A stretch of 64,000 bases of DNA, from the NCBI RefSeq assembly GCF_000015265.1, contig NC_008699.1:3100001-3164000 (forward strand). Reading direction: 5' to 3'. The translations under genes and the position numbers were made by a program. Position 1 is the stretch's first letter. Each line of letters begins with the position of its first letter. This DNA comes from Nocardioides sp. JS614 (GTDB lineage Bacteria; Actinomycetota; Actinomycetes; Propionibacteriales; Nocardioidaceae). A model generated the notes under the pieces. The model saw nothing but the letters and a program-made list of their open reading frames with translations. It did no database searches and was not told where the DNA came from. Below, piece after piece: positions 49,776-58,461 of the stretch.

Positions 49776-49908
49776 CTCTCGTCAACGACTGTGAGAACCG
49801 GATCGGGGCGCGGCGAGGCCCGGTGACGTCAAGAGCCGCGGACCACATTCTGCCACGGGCCTCCAGAGATCCCAGCAGTCCCCCCGGTTCCGGGCATCCG
49901 GGCGCAGA

Positions 49909-49938
49909 GAGCCCCGCCGACCAGGGGCGGCGGGGCTC
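49909..49938. terminator. Hairpin in the sigA upstream gap
   Basis: GAGCCCCGCCG (49909-49919) pairs with CGGCGGGGCTC (49928-49938) across an 8-base loop, a perfect 11-bp stem. It lies 115 bp downstream of the HhH-GPD stop and 134 bp upstream of sigA, both on the minus strand. It may end the HhH-GPD transcript; no T-run follows. The rest of the 277-bp gap shows nothing else I can name beyond a probable sigA promoter. Confidence 0.45.
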
Positions 49939-50052
49939 GGCGTGGCCCGAGAGATGGATCCATAGGGAGGGGAACTCATTCGATCTCTGGCTCGCCGTTC
50001 GTGACGGTAGGTCCAGATCCGGGTGACTCGCGAGTAGCCGAACGGAGGTGGT

Positions 50053-50619
50053 CTAGCCAGCGGTCCGGGCGGCGGCCTTCTGCTGCTTCTTGTGGTCGCG
50101 GACCTTCTGCAGCGAGTCGGCGTCGACGACGTCGGCCACGGAGCGGTAGCCCGGCTCGGCGTAGGCACCGACCGCGGCCTCCCACCCGTCGGGGCGGACG
50201 CCGAGCTGCTTGGCGACCAGGGCGACGAAGATCTGCGCCTTCTGCTTGCCGAAGCCGGGCAGCTCCAGCACCCGGGCGAGCAGCTCCTTGCCGGTGGTCG
50301 CCTCCTCCCACAGTCGCTCCGCGTGACCGTCGTACCGCTCCTCGACGAGCGCCGCCAGCGCTTGAAGCCGGGCCGCCATCGAGCCCGGGAAGCGGTGGAT
50401 CGCCGGCGGGCTCGCACACAGGGCTGCGAACTCCTCGGGGTCCGCGGCCGCGATCCGCGCCGGCTCCAGGCTGCCGAACCGGTCCAGGACCTTGGCCGGG
50501 CCCCGGAAGGCGTGCTCCATCGGGTACTGCTGGTCGAGCATCATCCCGGCGATGATCGCGAACGGATGCTGGTCCAAGACGGAGTCGCTCGCCGGCTCGC
50601 CGGTGATGTGGAAGGCCAT
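50053..50619 (-). CDS. HhH-GPD-type DNA glycosylase-like protein
   Basis: 188 residues from the ATG at 50619. FAIIAGMMLDQQYPMEHAFRGPAKVLDRFG is the helical start; the helix-hairpin-helix is in LARVLELPGFGKQKAQIFVALVAKQ, followed by a GWEAAVGAYAEPGYRSVADV segment where a catalytic Asp would stand. This matches an actinobacterial HhH-GPD family of unknown substrate, probably for base excision repair. The C-terminus is Lys/Gln-rich (VRDHKKQQKAAARTAG). It is divergent from the TetR gene with 54 bp between starts. Confidence 0.82.
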   Translation of the reverse strand: MAFHITGEPASDSVLDQHPFAIIAGMMLDQQYPMEHAFRGPAKVLDRFGSLEPARIAAADPEEFAALCASPPAIHRFPGSMAARLQALAALVEERYDGHAERLWEEATTGKELLARVLELPGFGKQKAQIFVALVAKQLGVRPDGWEAAVGAYAEPGYRSVADVVDADSLQKVRDHKKQQKAAARTAG

Positions 50620-50660
50620 GGCCGCAGTATCCACCCCTGGACCCCGGCCACATTTCAGAT

Positions 50661-50673
50661 TAGTGTCACTGAC
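50661..50673. promoter_or_regulatory. Small dyad in front of the TetR gene
   Basis: TAGTGTCACTGACATG holds AGTG-T-CACT (50662-50670) immediately before the TetR ATG at 50674 and within the divergent gap. TetR proteins usually bind short dyads in such places and repress themselves. The arms are only 4 bp, so this is a weak candidate. Confidence 0.3.
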
Positions 50674-51252
50674 ATGAAACGGCCGTACGTGCAGACGGCC
50701 CGCGCCCGATCCGTCGCGCTGACCGGGGAGCGGATCCTCGATGCCGCGCTCGCCCGGTTCGCCGCCGCCGACTACGACGAGGTGACCCTCGACCAGGTGG
50801 CGGTGGACGCCGGCGTCACCGTGCAGACCGTGCTCCGGCGATTCACCTCCAAGGAGGGCATCGTCCGTGCGCTCTCCGAGCGGATCCGGCCGCAGGTGCT
50901 GGCCCAGCGCGGGGAGGCCCCGGTGGGCGACCTGGCAGGTGCCGTGGCCAACCTGGTCGAGCACTACGAGCTCGAGGGGGACCTGGTGCTGCACCTGCTC
51001 CGCCAGGAGCTCCGGGTGCCGGCGTACGCCGAGGTGACCGCACGCGGCCGGCGGCTCCACGCTGACTGGTGCGCCCGGGTGTTCACGCCCTGGCTCGACG
51101 GCCTCGACGAGGTGGAGCGCCGCCGCCGGACCGCCCAGGTCGTCGCGGTCTGCGACGTCCACACCTGGTCCCTCCTGCGCCGGCAGGCCGGACTGTCCCA
51201 GCGCCAGGTCGAGCTGGCGCTCGTCGAGCTCCTGACAGGAGTGCTGCCGTGA
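50674..51252 (+). CDS. TetR-family regulator
   Basis: 192 residues. The N-terminal helix-turn-helix reads ALTGERILDAALARFAAADYDEVTLDQVAVDAGVTVQTVLRRFTSKEGIVRALSERI; the rest is the helical ligand domain, with EVTARGRRLHADWCARVFTPWLDG. The stop overlaps the start of a glycosyltransferase by 4 bp (GTGA). The pair is probably one autoregulated unit, with the transferase acting on the ligand or on a related toxic small molecule. That link is inference from gene order. Confidence 0.88.
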   Translation: MKRPYVQTARARSVALTGERILDAALARFAAADYDEVTLDQVAVDAGVTVQTVLRRFTSKEGIVRALSERIRPQVLAQRGEAPVGDLAGAVANLVEHYELEGDLVLHLLRQELRVPAYAEVTARGRRLHADWCARVFTPWLDGLDEVERRRRTAQVVAVCDVHTWSLLRRQAGLSQRQVELALVELLTGVLP

Positions 51253-52475
51253 AGGTCCTGTGCTACACCTCGCCCGCTCGCGGGCACCTCTTCCCCACCG
51301 TGCCGATCCTGCTCGAGCTGCGCGGCCGCGGCCACGACGTCGTCGTCCGGACCCTGGACGCCGAGGTGGCCCGGCTGCGCGACCTCGGCCTGAAGGCCGA
51401 GCCGATCAGCCCGGAGATCGAGGCGATCGAGCTCGACGACTACCGGGCCCGCACCAGCCAGGCCGGCCTGAAGCGCACCGTGCGCACGTTCGCCGCCCGG
51501 GCCCGGATCGAGGTGCCGGAGGTCCAACGCCTGGTCGCGGAGGAGCATCCCGACCTGCTGCTGGTCGACGGCAACACCTGGGGCGCCGCCGCGGTCGCGG
51601 AGGCCTCCGGGTTGCCGTGGGCGCTGCTCCAACACTTCCCCACCCCCCTCCCGGCAAGGGACGTGCCACCGTTCGGTCCGGGTCTGCGGCCCCTCGCCGG
51701 GCCGCTCGGCCGCCTGCGCAACCGGCTGCTGCGCCCGGTGGTCCTCGGCGTGGTCGAGCGGGCCTTCCTGCCGCCCCTCAACGAGGTCGTCCGGCCGCTG
51801 GCCGGGGCGAGCCCGATCCGCGACGCGCACGACCTCTACACCCGGGCCCCGCTGACGCTCTACCCCACGTCCCGGGCCTTCGAGCACCCGCGCACCGACT
51901 GGCCCGACTCGTTCTGCTTCGTCGGCCCGCTCGTCTGGGAGCCACCGACGGCCCCGCCCGAGTGGCTGGCCGAGCTGGGCCGGCCGGTCGCGCTCGTGAC
52001 CACGTCCTCGGAGTACCAGGACGACGGCGCGCTCGTCGACGCCGCGCTCGCCGGCCTCGCTCACGAGGACCTCGACGTCGTGGCGACCCTGCCCGGCGGG
52101 TCGAGGCCCCGCCGCCTGGTACCTGCGAACGCGCACGTCGAGCAGTTCGTGCCGCACTCGCCCGTCCTGGCCCGGGCGGCGGTCGCCGTCACCCACGGCG
52201 GGATGGGCGCCACCCAGAAGGCGCTCGCCGCCGGCGTACCGGTCGTGGTCGTCCCCTGGGGCCGCGACCAGGCCGAGGTCGCCCGCCGGGCGGAGGCGAC
52301 CGGCGCCGCCGTGCTCCTTCCCCGCCGGCGGTTGTCGCCGACCAGCCTGCGCGACGCCGTACGCCGAGCGCGGCGACTCCGGCCCGCCGCGGTGGCCCTG
52401 GCGGCCGCGATGGCGCAGGACGGCGGCGCCCCGCTCGCCGTGGACCGGTTGGAGTCGCTCGCCGGCCGTGGCTAG
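51249..52475 (+). CDS. GT1-family (MGT/UGT-like) glycosyltransferase
   Basis: 408 residues from the GTG at 51249. The N-terminal acceptor domain starts VLCYTSPARGHLFPTVPILLELRGRGHDVVVRT. The C-terminal NDP-sugar domain has VEQFVPHSPVLARAAVAVTHGGMGATQKALAAGVPVVVVPWGRDQAEVARR, the plant-secondary-product-like motif of antibiotic and macrolide glycosyltransferases. Such enzymes add a sugar to lipophilic small molecules, for synthesis or detoxification. Alone with a TetR gene and no biosynthetic genes, detoxification seems more likely. Convergent with the Usp gene. Confidence 0.85.
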   Translation: MKVLCYTSPARGHLFPTVPILLELRGRGHDVVVRTLDAEVARLRDLGLKAEPISPEIEAIELDDYRARTSQAGLKRTVRTFAARARIEVPEVQRLVAEEHPDLLLVDGNTWGAAAVAEASGLPWALLQHFPTPLPARDVPPFGPGLRPLAGPLGRLRNRLLRPVVLGVVERAFLPPLNEVVRPLAGASPIRDAHDLYTRAPLTLYPTSRAFEHPRTDWPDSFCFVGPLVWEPPTAPPEWLAELGRPVALVTTSSEYQDDGALVDAALAGLAHEDLDVVATLPGGSRPRRLVPANAHVEQFVPHSPVLARAAVAVTHGGMGATQKALAAGVPVVVVPWGRDQAEVARRAEATGAAVLLPRRRLSPTSLRDAVRRARRLRPAAVALAAAMAQDGGAPLAVDRLESLAGRG

Positions 52476-52501
52476 GGTCCCGGTCGCGGGCCTGGCGTCG
52501 G

Positions 52502-52903
52502 TCAGTCGGCCTTGACGGCCAGCACCGGGCAGTGCGCGTCGAGCAGCACCCGCTGGGCGTTGCTGCCGAGGATCAGCTTGCCGACCGGCGAGCGGCGCCG
52601 CAGACCGATGACGATCAGCTCGGCGTCGTTGGCCTCGGCGATGCTGATCAGGTCCTCGGCGGGCTCGAAGCCGCGCACCAGCTGGCGGATGTCGTAGGGG
52701 ACGCCGGACTCGTCGAGGACCTTGCGGACCGAGTCCAGGTCACGCTCGGCCTGGAGCGCGGCACTGCCGTCGAACTCCTGGCCGCCGCGGTGGGAGTTGA
52801 CGACGACGAGCTTGGCGTCTCGCAGCTTGGCCTCCGCGACCGCCTTGTGCAGCGCGGCCTCTCCCTCCGGCTTGGGCACGAACCCTACGACGACGGTCCC
52901 CAT
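52502..52903 (-). CDS. Universal stress protein, single domain
   Basis: 133 residues from the ATG at 52903, which has GGGAG at good spacing; a GTG two codons earlier is possible. The UspA fold starts GTVVVGFVPKPEGEAALHKAVAEAK and ends with the ATP-binding motif GLRRRSPVGKLILGSNAQRVLLDAHCPVLAVK (G-x2-G... G-S pattern). It probably binds ATP and acts in stress or dormancy. No partner gene nearby. Confidence 0.87.
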   Translation of the reverse strand: MGTVVVGFVPKPEGEAALHKAVAEAKLRDAKLVVVNSHRGGQEFDGSAALQAERDLDSVRKVLDESGVPYDIRQLVRGFEPAEDLISIAEANDAELIVIGLRRRSPVGKLILGSNAQRVLLDAHCPVLAVKAD

Positions 52904-53046
52904 CGACACTCCCTGTCCCAGGTGCTGATGTGGGCCGGTTGCCCACTGCTCGCACCGTAACCGATCGGCGGCACCGCCCGCAGCCTGTGGAGGAAGGACA
53001 CGCCCCCGATCCGCGCGGGGGAGGCTGGTCGACGGAGGTGGTGCGC

Positions 53047-53469
53047 GTGGCGGGGATCCGCGAACCTGTCGATCGGACGACGGCGGTGCTGCTGCGTCGT
53101 GCGGTGCTCGACCACGTGCGCGTCGAGCACCGGCGCTGCTTCCCCGCGCTGCTGCACGCGGGACGGCCCGGAGCCGTCGAGGAGGTCTTCGCGATCGACC
53201 CCGATGCGCCCCTGGACCAGGCGCTGCGCGCGGACGTGGTGGCGGCGCTGCTCCATCGCGGCCGCAGCCGCGGCGCCGTCCCCCTGCTGTGGCTGACCCG
53301 GCCCGGCGAGCTCGGCCTCGAGGACGTCGACGCCGACTGGGCCTCGGCCGCGCACGCAGCGGGCAGAGAGGCCGGCATCGACCTGACCCTGGTCGTGGTG
53401 ACCCGCCGCGGCTGGGTCGACCCGCGCAGCGGCGTGCGCCGGGAGTGGAAGCGCCTGCGCCAGCGGTGA
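53047..53469 (+). CDS. Conserved-looking protein of unknown function
   Basis: 140 residues from the GTG at 53047, chosen because GACGGAGG lies 8 bases upstream. It reads VAGIREPVDRTTAVLLRRAVLDHVRVEHRRCFPALLHAGRPGAVEEVFAI and later LLHRGRSRGAVPLLWLTRPGELGLEDVDADWASAAHAAGREAGIDLTLVVVTRRGWVDPRSGVRREWKRLRQR. The mixed alpha/beta pattern, with PLLWLTR and LTLVVVTRRGW strands, suggests a Rossmann-like or nuclease-like fold. I cannot assign a family. Codon use is typical of the region, so it is probably real. Confidence 0.55.
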   Translation: MAGIREPVDRTTAVLLRRAVLDHVRVEHRRCFPALLHAGRPGAVEEVFAIDPDAPLDQALRADVVAALLHRGRSRGAVPLLWLTRPGELGLEDVDADWASAAHAAGREAGIDLTLVVVTRRGWVDPRSGVRREWKRLRQR

Positions 53470-53488
53470 GCCGGCGGGGTGGGCCGGC

Positions 53489-54952
53489 CTACACCCAGGT
53501 GTGCGCCGGGTCGTTGCTGTGCATGCCCCGGGTGTACTCCAGGAGCGTGCTGCGCAAGGCGTCGTACCGGTCGGCTTCACCCGCCTGGTGCATCCGCTGC
53601 GCGAACCACTCGGCCCCATTCGTGCCGACCAGGCAGCGCTGCTCGATGATCCCGAGCAGGCGGTCGATCTCGTCCGCGGACGCACCCCAGCTCTCGAGGC
53701 CCTGCTGGGCCAGCGGCAGCAGCCGGCGCAGCACCAGCTCGGTCGCCCGCACCTGGCCCACGCCGGGCCAGTAGACCTGGGCCTCGATCCCCTGCCGGGC
53801 CGCGACGTGGAAGTTCTCCTCGGCCGCACTGAACGACATCTGCGACCACAACGGCCGCTCGCTCTCGGCGAGTGCGCGGACCAGCCCGAAGTAGAACGCG
53901 GCGTTCGCGATCGTGTCGGCCACCGTCGGGCCGGCCGCGAGCAGGCGGTTCTCGACCCGCAGGTGGGGCACACCGCCGGCGATGTCGTAGACCGGCCGGT
54001 TCCAGCGGTAGATCGTCCCGTTGTGGAGCCGCAGCTCGGGCAGCGTGGGGGTGCCGCCGTCCTCGAGCACGGCCAGCGGGTCCTCGTCGTCGGTGATCGG
54101 CAGCAGCGCCGGGAAGTAGCGCACGTTCTCCTCGAACAGGTCGAAGACCGAGGTGATCCACCGCTCGCCGAACCAGACCCGCGGGCGGACGCCCTGTGCC
54201 TTGAGCTCCTCGCTGCGGGTGTCGGTGGCCTGCTCGAACAGCGGGATCCGGGTCTCGCGCCACAGCTCCTTGCCGAGGAGGTACGGCGAGTTGGCAGCGA
54301 CCGCCACCTGCACGGCCGCGATCGCCTGGGAGGCGTTCCAGTACGCCGCGAACTGGTCCGGCGAGGTCTGCACGTGGAACTGGGTGCTGGTGCAGGCCGC
54401 CTCGGGCACGATCGAGTCGGCGGTCGTGCGCAGTCGCTCGGGGCCGTCGATCGCGATCGTGATGTCCTCCCCGCGCGCGTGCAGGATCTGCTCGCTGAGC
54501 AGCTTGTAGCGCGGGTTGGCGCTCAGGCTGGCCAGGTTCATGTGGCCCTCGGCCAGGGTCGGCAGGATCCCGATCATCACGATGTGGGTTCCGACGGCGG
54601 CCGACTTGCTCTCCGCGTCGTTGAGGCTGCGGCGCAGGCTGTCCTCGAAGGTCTTCAGGCCGCCCTCGCGCAGTCGTGCGGGCGGCACGTTGATCTCGAT
54701 GTTGAACTGGCCGAGCTCGGTCTGGAAGTCGGGGTCGGCGATGGCTGCGAGCACCTCGGCGTTCTTCAGCGCCGGGTCGCCCTCCTCGTCGACGAGGTTG
54801 AGCTCGACCTCGAGTCCCGTCATCGGGTCGTCGGTGTCGAACCGCGCCTCACGCAGCATCCGCGCGAACACATCGAGGTTGCGCCGCACCTTCTCGCGGT
54901 GCCGCGTGCGATCGGCCCGGGAGAACTCCTGAGCCTCGACCTCCTCGCCCAT
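53489..54952 (-). CDS. GCS2-family glutamate-cysteine-ligase-like enzyme
   Basis: 487 residues. The ATP-grasp-like GCS2 fold shows TGLEVELNLVDEEGDPALKNAEVL (metal-binding Glu), ELGQFNIEINVPPARL, HIVMIGILPTL, AACTSTQFHVQTSP and AVAANSPYLLGKELWRETRI. These are the signatures of a long actinobacterial GCS2 subfamily. It would join an amino acid to the gamma-carboxyl of glutamate or a like carboxylate; EgtA-type gamma-glutamylcysteine synthesis is one option but not proven. It is followed upstream by a second GCS2 gene 9 bp away on the same strand. Confidence 0.82.
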   Translation of the reverse strand: MGEEVEAQEFSRADRTRHREKVRRNLDVFARMLREARFDTDDPMTGLEVELNLVDEEGDPALKNAEVLAAIADPDFQTELGQFNIEINVPPARLREGGLKTFEDSLRRSLNDAESKSAAVGTHIVMIGILPTLAEGHMNLASLSANPRYKLLSEQILHARGEDITIAIDGPERLRTTADSIVPEAACTSTQFHVQTSPDQFAAYWNASQAIAAVQVAVAANSPYLLGKELWRETRIPLFEQATDTRSEELKAQGVRPRVWFGERWITSVFDLFEENVRYFPALLPITDDEDPLAVLEDGGTPTLPELRLHNGTIYRWNRPVYDIAGGVPHLRVENRLLAAGPTVADTIANAAFYFGLVRALAESERPLWSQMSFSAAEENFHVAARQGIEAQVYWPGVGQVRATELVLRRLLPLAQQGLESWGASADEIDRLLGIIEQRCLVGTNGAEWFAQRMHQAGEADRYDALRSTLLEYTRGMHSNDPAHTWV

Positions 54953-54961
54953 GATCCGACC

Positions 54962-56143
54962 CTAGAGCCTTCCGGCGTGGCTGTCGTGGTCCTGCCAGGA
55001 CGCCTCCGTGCGAGCGATCACGTCGTCGACGACGCCGCGCACGGAGCCGGTGCGCTCGAAGGCGGCGCGCTGGCGGGTGGCGCCGTTGTCGTTGACCGCC
55101 CGCTCGAGCTGGACGTCGACCAGCTCGAGGTCGCCGGCGGCGGCCAGGGCCGGCTCGACCGCCTCGACCAGCGCCGCCACGACCGACCGAGCCGGCCGCA
55201 GCCCACGCGCGAGGGGGTGCACCAACGAGTCGGCCATCCCGAACCGGGACGCCCTCCAGTGCGCGGCGCGCAACGCCTCGGCCCGCCAGTGCGCTGCCGG
55301 GCGCCCGTCGGCCCATTCCTCGGCCGCGGTCTCGACCAGCGCTCGGACCAGTGCCCCGATGGTCACCGCAACGGCCGGATCGGTGCCCACGTCGCACACC
55401 CGCACCTCGACGGTGGGCTGCCCGGTCGAGAGCCGGGCGTCGAAGTAGAGCATCCCGGGGTCGCGGGCGGCCCCGACGTCCAGGAGCATCCGGCACACCT
55501 CGCGGTAGCCCGCGACCGAGCCGAACTGCTCGGTGGGCCCGGCACTGGGCCAGCGCGCCCACACCTGGGCCCGCCACGAGGCATAGCCCGAGTCCCGGCC
55601 TTCGACGTACGGCGAGTTGGCGGCGAGCGCCACCAGCACCGGCAGCCACGGCGCGATCCGGTCGACCACCGCGACGCCCTCCTCGTCGGAGCCGATGTCG
55701 ACGTGCACGTGCATGCCGCAGGTGCCGCCGGTCCTCGCGATCTCACCGTAGGTGTCCACCATGTCGCGGTAGCGGTCGTTGGGGCTCACCACCGAACGGT
55801 CGCCACCGAGCGGGACGATCCCGCACGCCCCGGCCGCGTACCCGGCAGCCCGTGCCGCCTCACCGGCGGTCCGGCGGGCAGCGACCAGCTGGTCGAGCGC
55901 GTCGGCGGCCCGGCGGACCGGGTCCGTGCGGGTCTCGAGCTGGTGGCGGAACAGCTCCTGGTCCAGCTCGTCGGTGGCCGCCCGGGCCCGCTGCCGGCCG
56001 GGCCCGTGCTCGCGGAACTCCTTGAGGACCGACGGCGCAGCAGGAACCACCTCCCCGCTCTCGGGGTCGAAGAGCAGCAGCTCTTCCTCGATGCCGAGCT
56101 TGCGGACCATGGCCGACGAGTACCCCGCTGCGTTCCCGGTCAC
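54962..56143 (-). CDS. YbdK-type carboxylate-amine ligase (GCS2 family)
   Basis: 393 residues from the GTG at 56143, which has GAGAGGGG close upstream; MVRKLGIEEELLLFD at 56110 is the alternative and is where family similarity begins. GIEEELLLFDPESGEVVPAAPSVL, DQELFRHQLETRTDP, TCGMHVHVDIGSDEEGVAVVDR and LVALAANSPYVEGRDSGYASWRAQVWARWPSAGP are typical of YbdK enzymes. These have weak gamma-glutamylcysteine synthetase activity in vitro. It lies 9 bp upstream of a second, longer GCS2 gene, so the two are likely expressed together on related substrates. Confidence 0.82.
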   Translation of the reverse strand: MTGNAAGYSSAMVRKLGIEEELLLFDPESGEVVPAAPSVLKEFREHGPGRQRARAATDELDQELFRHQLETRTDPVRRAADALDQLVAARRTAGEAARAAGYAAGACGIVPLGGDRSVVSPNDRYRDMVDTYGEIARTGGTCGMHVHVDIGSDEEGVAVVDRIAPWLPVLVALAANSPYVEGRDSGYASWRAQVWARWPSAGPTEQFGSVAGYREVCRMLLDVGAARDPGMLYFDARLSTGQPTVEVRVCDVGTDPAVAVTIGALVRALVETAAEEWADGRPAAHWRAEALRAAHWRASRFGMADSLVHPLARGLRPARSVVAALVEAVEPALAAAGDLELVDVQLERAVNDNGATRQRAAFERTGSVRGVVDDVIARTEASWQDHDSHAGRL

Positions 56144-56280
56144 TCACCCCTCTCTCCCAGGTCACGGACGCGCTCCGTCGGGCGCGCGAGGAGCCGCGAC
56201 CACCCACCCTCCGTCCCCGTAGCTGCCAGGGACCGCAAACCCGAGTCCACCGCAAGCCGGAGATCAACCACCGGCGGAGC

Positions 56281-57150
56281 TCAACCGCACGCCCGCTCCT
56301 GCCAGGCCTCCGGTGGCACAGCGCGCTCCAGCGCCTGGGCCACCAACGCGGCGAGCGAGTAGTCCTCGTCGGCCTCGGCGCTGCGGTCCAGCGCGCACCA
56401 GGCGAGGGCGCCGTGGCCGGCCTGCCAGGCCGCGAACGCCAGCAGGGCGGCCGGGGCGGCCAGCAGCGGCACGGGGGTCCGACGCACGACGTCGGTCCAG
56501 AACCGGACGTGCTCGTGCGCGCTCACCCGCTCGAGCGGGCTCCAGGCGGCGTCGCGCACCTCGATGTCGAGGAGCCCGCGCAGCAGCCGGGCGACCTCCG
56601 CGTCCTCCGGCGCGGAGCCCGCGCCGGTGTGGCGGACCACCAGGTCCCGCGCCCAGACGCTCTCCTCGGCCCTCGGCTGCGGCGCCCCGGCGAGCTCGGC
56701 GAGCGCGGCGACCACCCGGCTCGTGCGCTCCACGTCTGCGTCGAGGGTGTGGCGCAGCTCCTCCCGCGACCCGTGCAGGACCCGGCCGTCGAGCACCGCC
56801 TGGGCCAGGAACGGATGGGCGGAGAGGTCGTAGGGGACGCCCCAGACGGGCACCCCTGGGTTGCTGCCGTGGGCGGGGTACCACCGGCTGCCGTCGGCGC
56901 GCAGCGACCAGATCACCTGCACGCCGACGTCCGTGAAGGAGCGGCACAGCGCTCGACTGACGGCGGCCGCGAGCCGCTCGTCGTCGGAGTAGATGACGAA
57001 CACGGCCTGGCCGACCCCGTGCGCGCGAGCGGGCTCGAGCAGGGTCTCGACGGCGTCGGGGATCTCGGCCCGAGTGGGGGGCAGGTCGATGCGGGCGTGG
57101 AACGGGCGGCGGGAGCCGAACGTGAGCATGGCGACCGAGTCGCTCGGCCA
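56281..57150 (-). pseudogene. DUF4192 gene, 3' part, cut from its 5' part by a mobile element
   Basis: From WPSDSVAMLTFGSRRPFHARIDLPPT onward (57150 down) this is the body of a DUF4192 protein, about 289 residues to the stop. It has ARAHGVGQAVFVIYSDDERLAAAVSRAL, GWPYDLSAHP-like VWGVPYDLSAHPFLAQAVLDGRVLHGSREEL and a LAALVAQALERAVPPEAWQ end. The family start (TPEDVLALVPVVLGF) is missing here and found at 61999-62073. What precedes residue W in this frame is sequence of the inserted element. Translation from a start inside the element is possible but would lack the first strand of the domain. The function of DUF4192 is unknown. Confidence 0.85.
57137..57150 (+). repeat. Left direct repeat (candidate attL core)
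   Basis: GAGTCGCTCGGCCA. It matches GAGTCGCTAGTCCA at 61976-61989 in the same orientation at 12 of 14 positions, with 8 bases (GAGTCGCT) identical at the start. It lies in the DUF4192 coding sequence exactly at the break, as expected of the crossover site of a tyrosine recombinase. Confidence 0.6.
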
Positions 57151-57225
57151 TGTTGACCGGACTACCAGCGGGGGCCGGCTGATAGATGTATGCGCCCATG
57201 ATGGTCGTCGTACGGGAGTCCTGGC

Positions 57226-58461
57226 TTGTCGCGTGATCTCGAACAACTGCAGATTGAGCGCTTGGGTTGCGTTCGCTCCGGTGGCTCCGGTGTTGCCTGG
57301 CTGGTCTACGACGACGCGGGCGATGCGGTTCGCCCGATCGCGGAGTTCCTCCGGGACTTCGCAGCGCGGGGCAATAGTCGGGGCAGCGTGCGGTCCTATG
57401 CCTATGGGCTGCTTCGGTGGTGGCGCTGGCTCGCGGCGGTCGGCGTGGAGTGGGACCGAGCCACCCAAGCAGAAGTACGTGACCTGACATTGTGGCTGCA
57501 GTTGCATCCTAAGCCGCGCCGGTCACAGCGGACCGTCTCAGCAGCGACAGCCGGGACGGTGAACCAGGTGACCGGCAAGCGCTACCTGGACGACCACTAC
57601 GCGGCACGTACGATCCGGCACAGCAACGCGGTGGTCTCCTCGTTCTACGAGTTCTGGGGCGAGCAGGGGTTGGGTCCGGTGGTGAACCCGGTGGCGCGCG
57701 ACCATCGCGGCCAGGGACGTTCGAACGCGCATCACAACCCGATGGAGCGGTTCCGTCCCGAGGGTCGGGTCCGGCACAACCCGAAGGTCCCGCGGCGTCA
57801 GCCGCGGGCGCTGCCGGACCAAGCCTGGGCAAATCTGTTCGACGCGATGGGCTCGAACCGGGACCGTGCGCTGCTGGCGTTGGCAATCAGCAACGGCGCC
57901 CGCGCGGCGGAGGTCCTCGGCCTGCGCGGCTGCGACGTGGACTGGGGCAACCAGCAGGTCCGGGTGATCCGCAAGGGCAGCCGTGCCGAGCAGTGGCTGC
58001 CGGGCAGCAACGACGCGTTCGTGTGGCTGCGGCTCTATCTGGCCGAGATCGGTGGCGTCGGCCCGGCTGACCCGCTGTGGGTGACGCTGCGCAGACGACG
58101 TGACGCCGACGGCAAGTTGGCCCGGATCCCGTTGAGCTACGAGGCGCTTCGGGCGGTGCTGCGCCGCGCAAACGCGAAGCTGGGCACCAACTGGAGCATG
58201 CACGACCTGCGCCACACCTGCGCGTTGCGGATGGCCGCCGACGAGCACGTCTCGCTGCGCGACGTCCAGACGATCCTGGGCCATGCCCACCTGGAAACGA
58301 CCGCGGAGATCTATCTCGTCGAGGACGAGCGCCACACCGTGGAGCGGGTCGCCGAACACCTGGCCCGTCTGGCCAAGCCGAAGCCAGCCCCGGAGCCTGT
58401 CGACCGCGGCTACCGGGCCGCCGACCTGGCGGTGCTGTTCGGTGACGGGGTACTGCCTTGA
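57226..58461 (+). CDS. Tyrosine recombinase 1
   Basis: 411 residues from a TTG at 57226 with GGGAG seven bases upstream. An N-terminal SAM-like DNA-binding domain (PIAEFLRDFAARGNSRGSVRSYAYGLLRWWRWLAAVGVEW) precedes the catalytic domain. The R-H-R-H-Y set is present: Arg in SNGARAAEVLGLR, His-x2-Arg in MHDLRHTCALRM, His in ILGHAHLETTAEIY and the Tyr nucleophile at the end of that segment. All catalytic residues are intact, so it should be active. It overlaps recombinase 2 by 4 bp (TTGA). Paired recombinases of this kind probably act together on the element ends. Confidence 0.88.
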   Translation: MSRDLEQLQIERLGCVRSGGSGVAWLVYDDAGDAVRPIAEFLRDFAARGNSRGSVRSYAYGLLRWWRWLAAVGVEWDRATQAEVRDLTLWLQLHPKPRRSQRTVSAATAGTVNQVTGKRYLDDHYAARTIRHSNAVVSSFYEFWGEQGLGPVVNPVARDHRGQGRSNAHHNPMERFRPEGRVRHNPKVPRRQPRALPDQAWANLFDAMGSNRDRALLALAISNGARAAEVLGLRGCDVDWGNQQVRVIRKGSRAEQWLPGSNDAFVWLRLYLAEIGGVGPADPLWVTLRRRRDADGKLARIPLSYEALRAVLRRANAKLGTNWSMHDLRHTCALRMAADEHVSLRDVQTILGHAHLETTAEIYLVEDERHTVERVAEHLARLAKPKPAPEPVDRGYRAADLAVLFGDGVLP

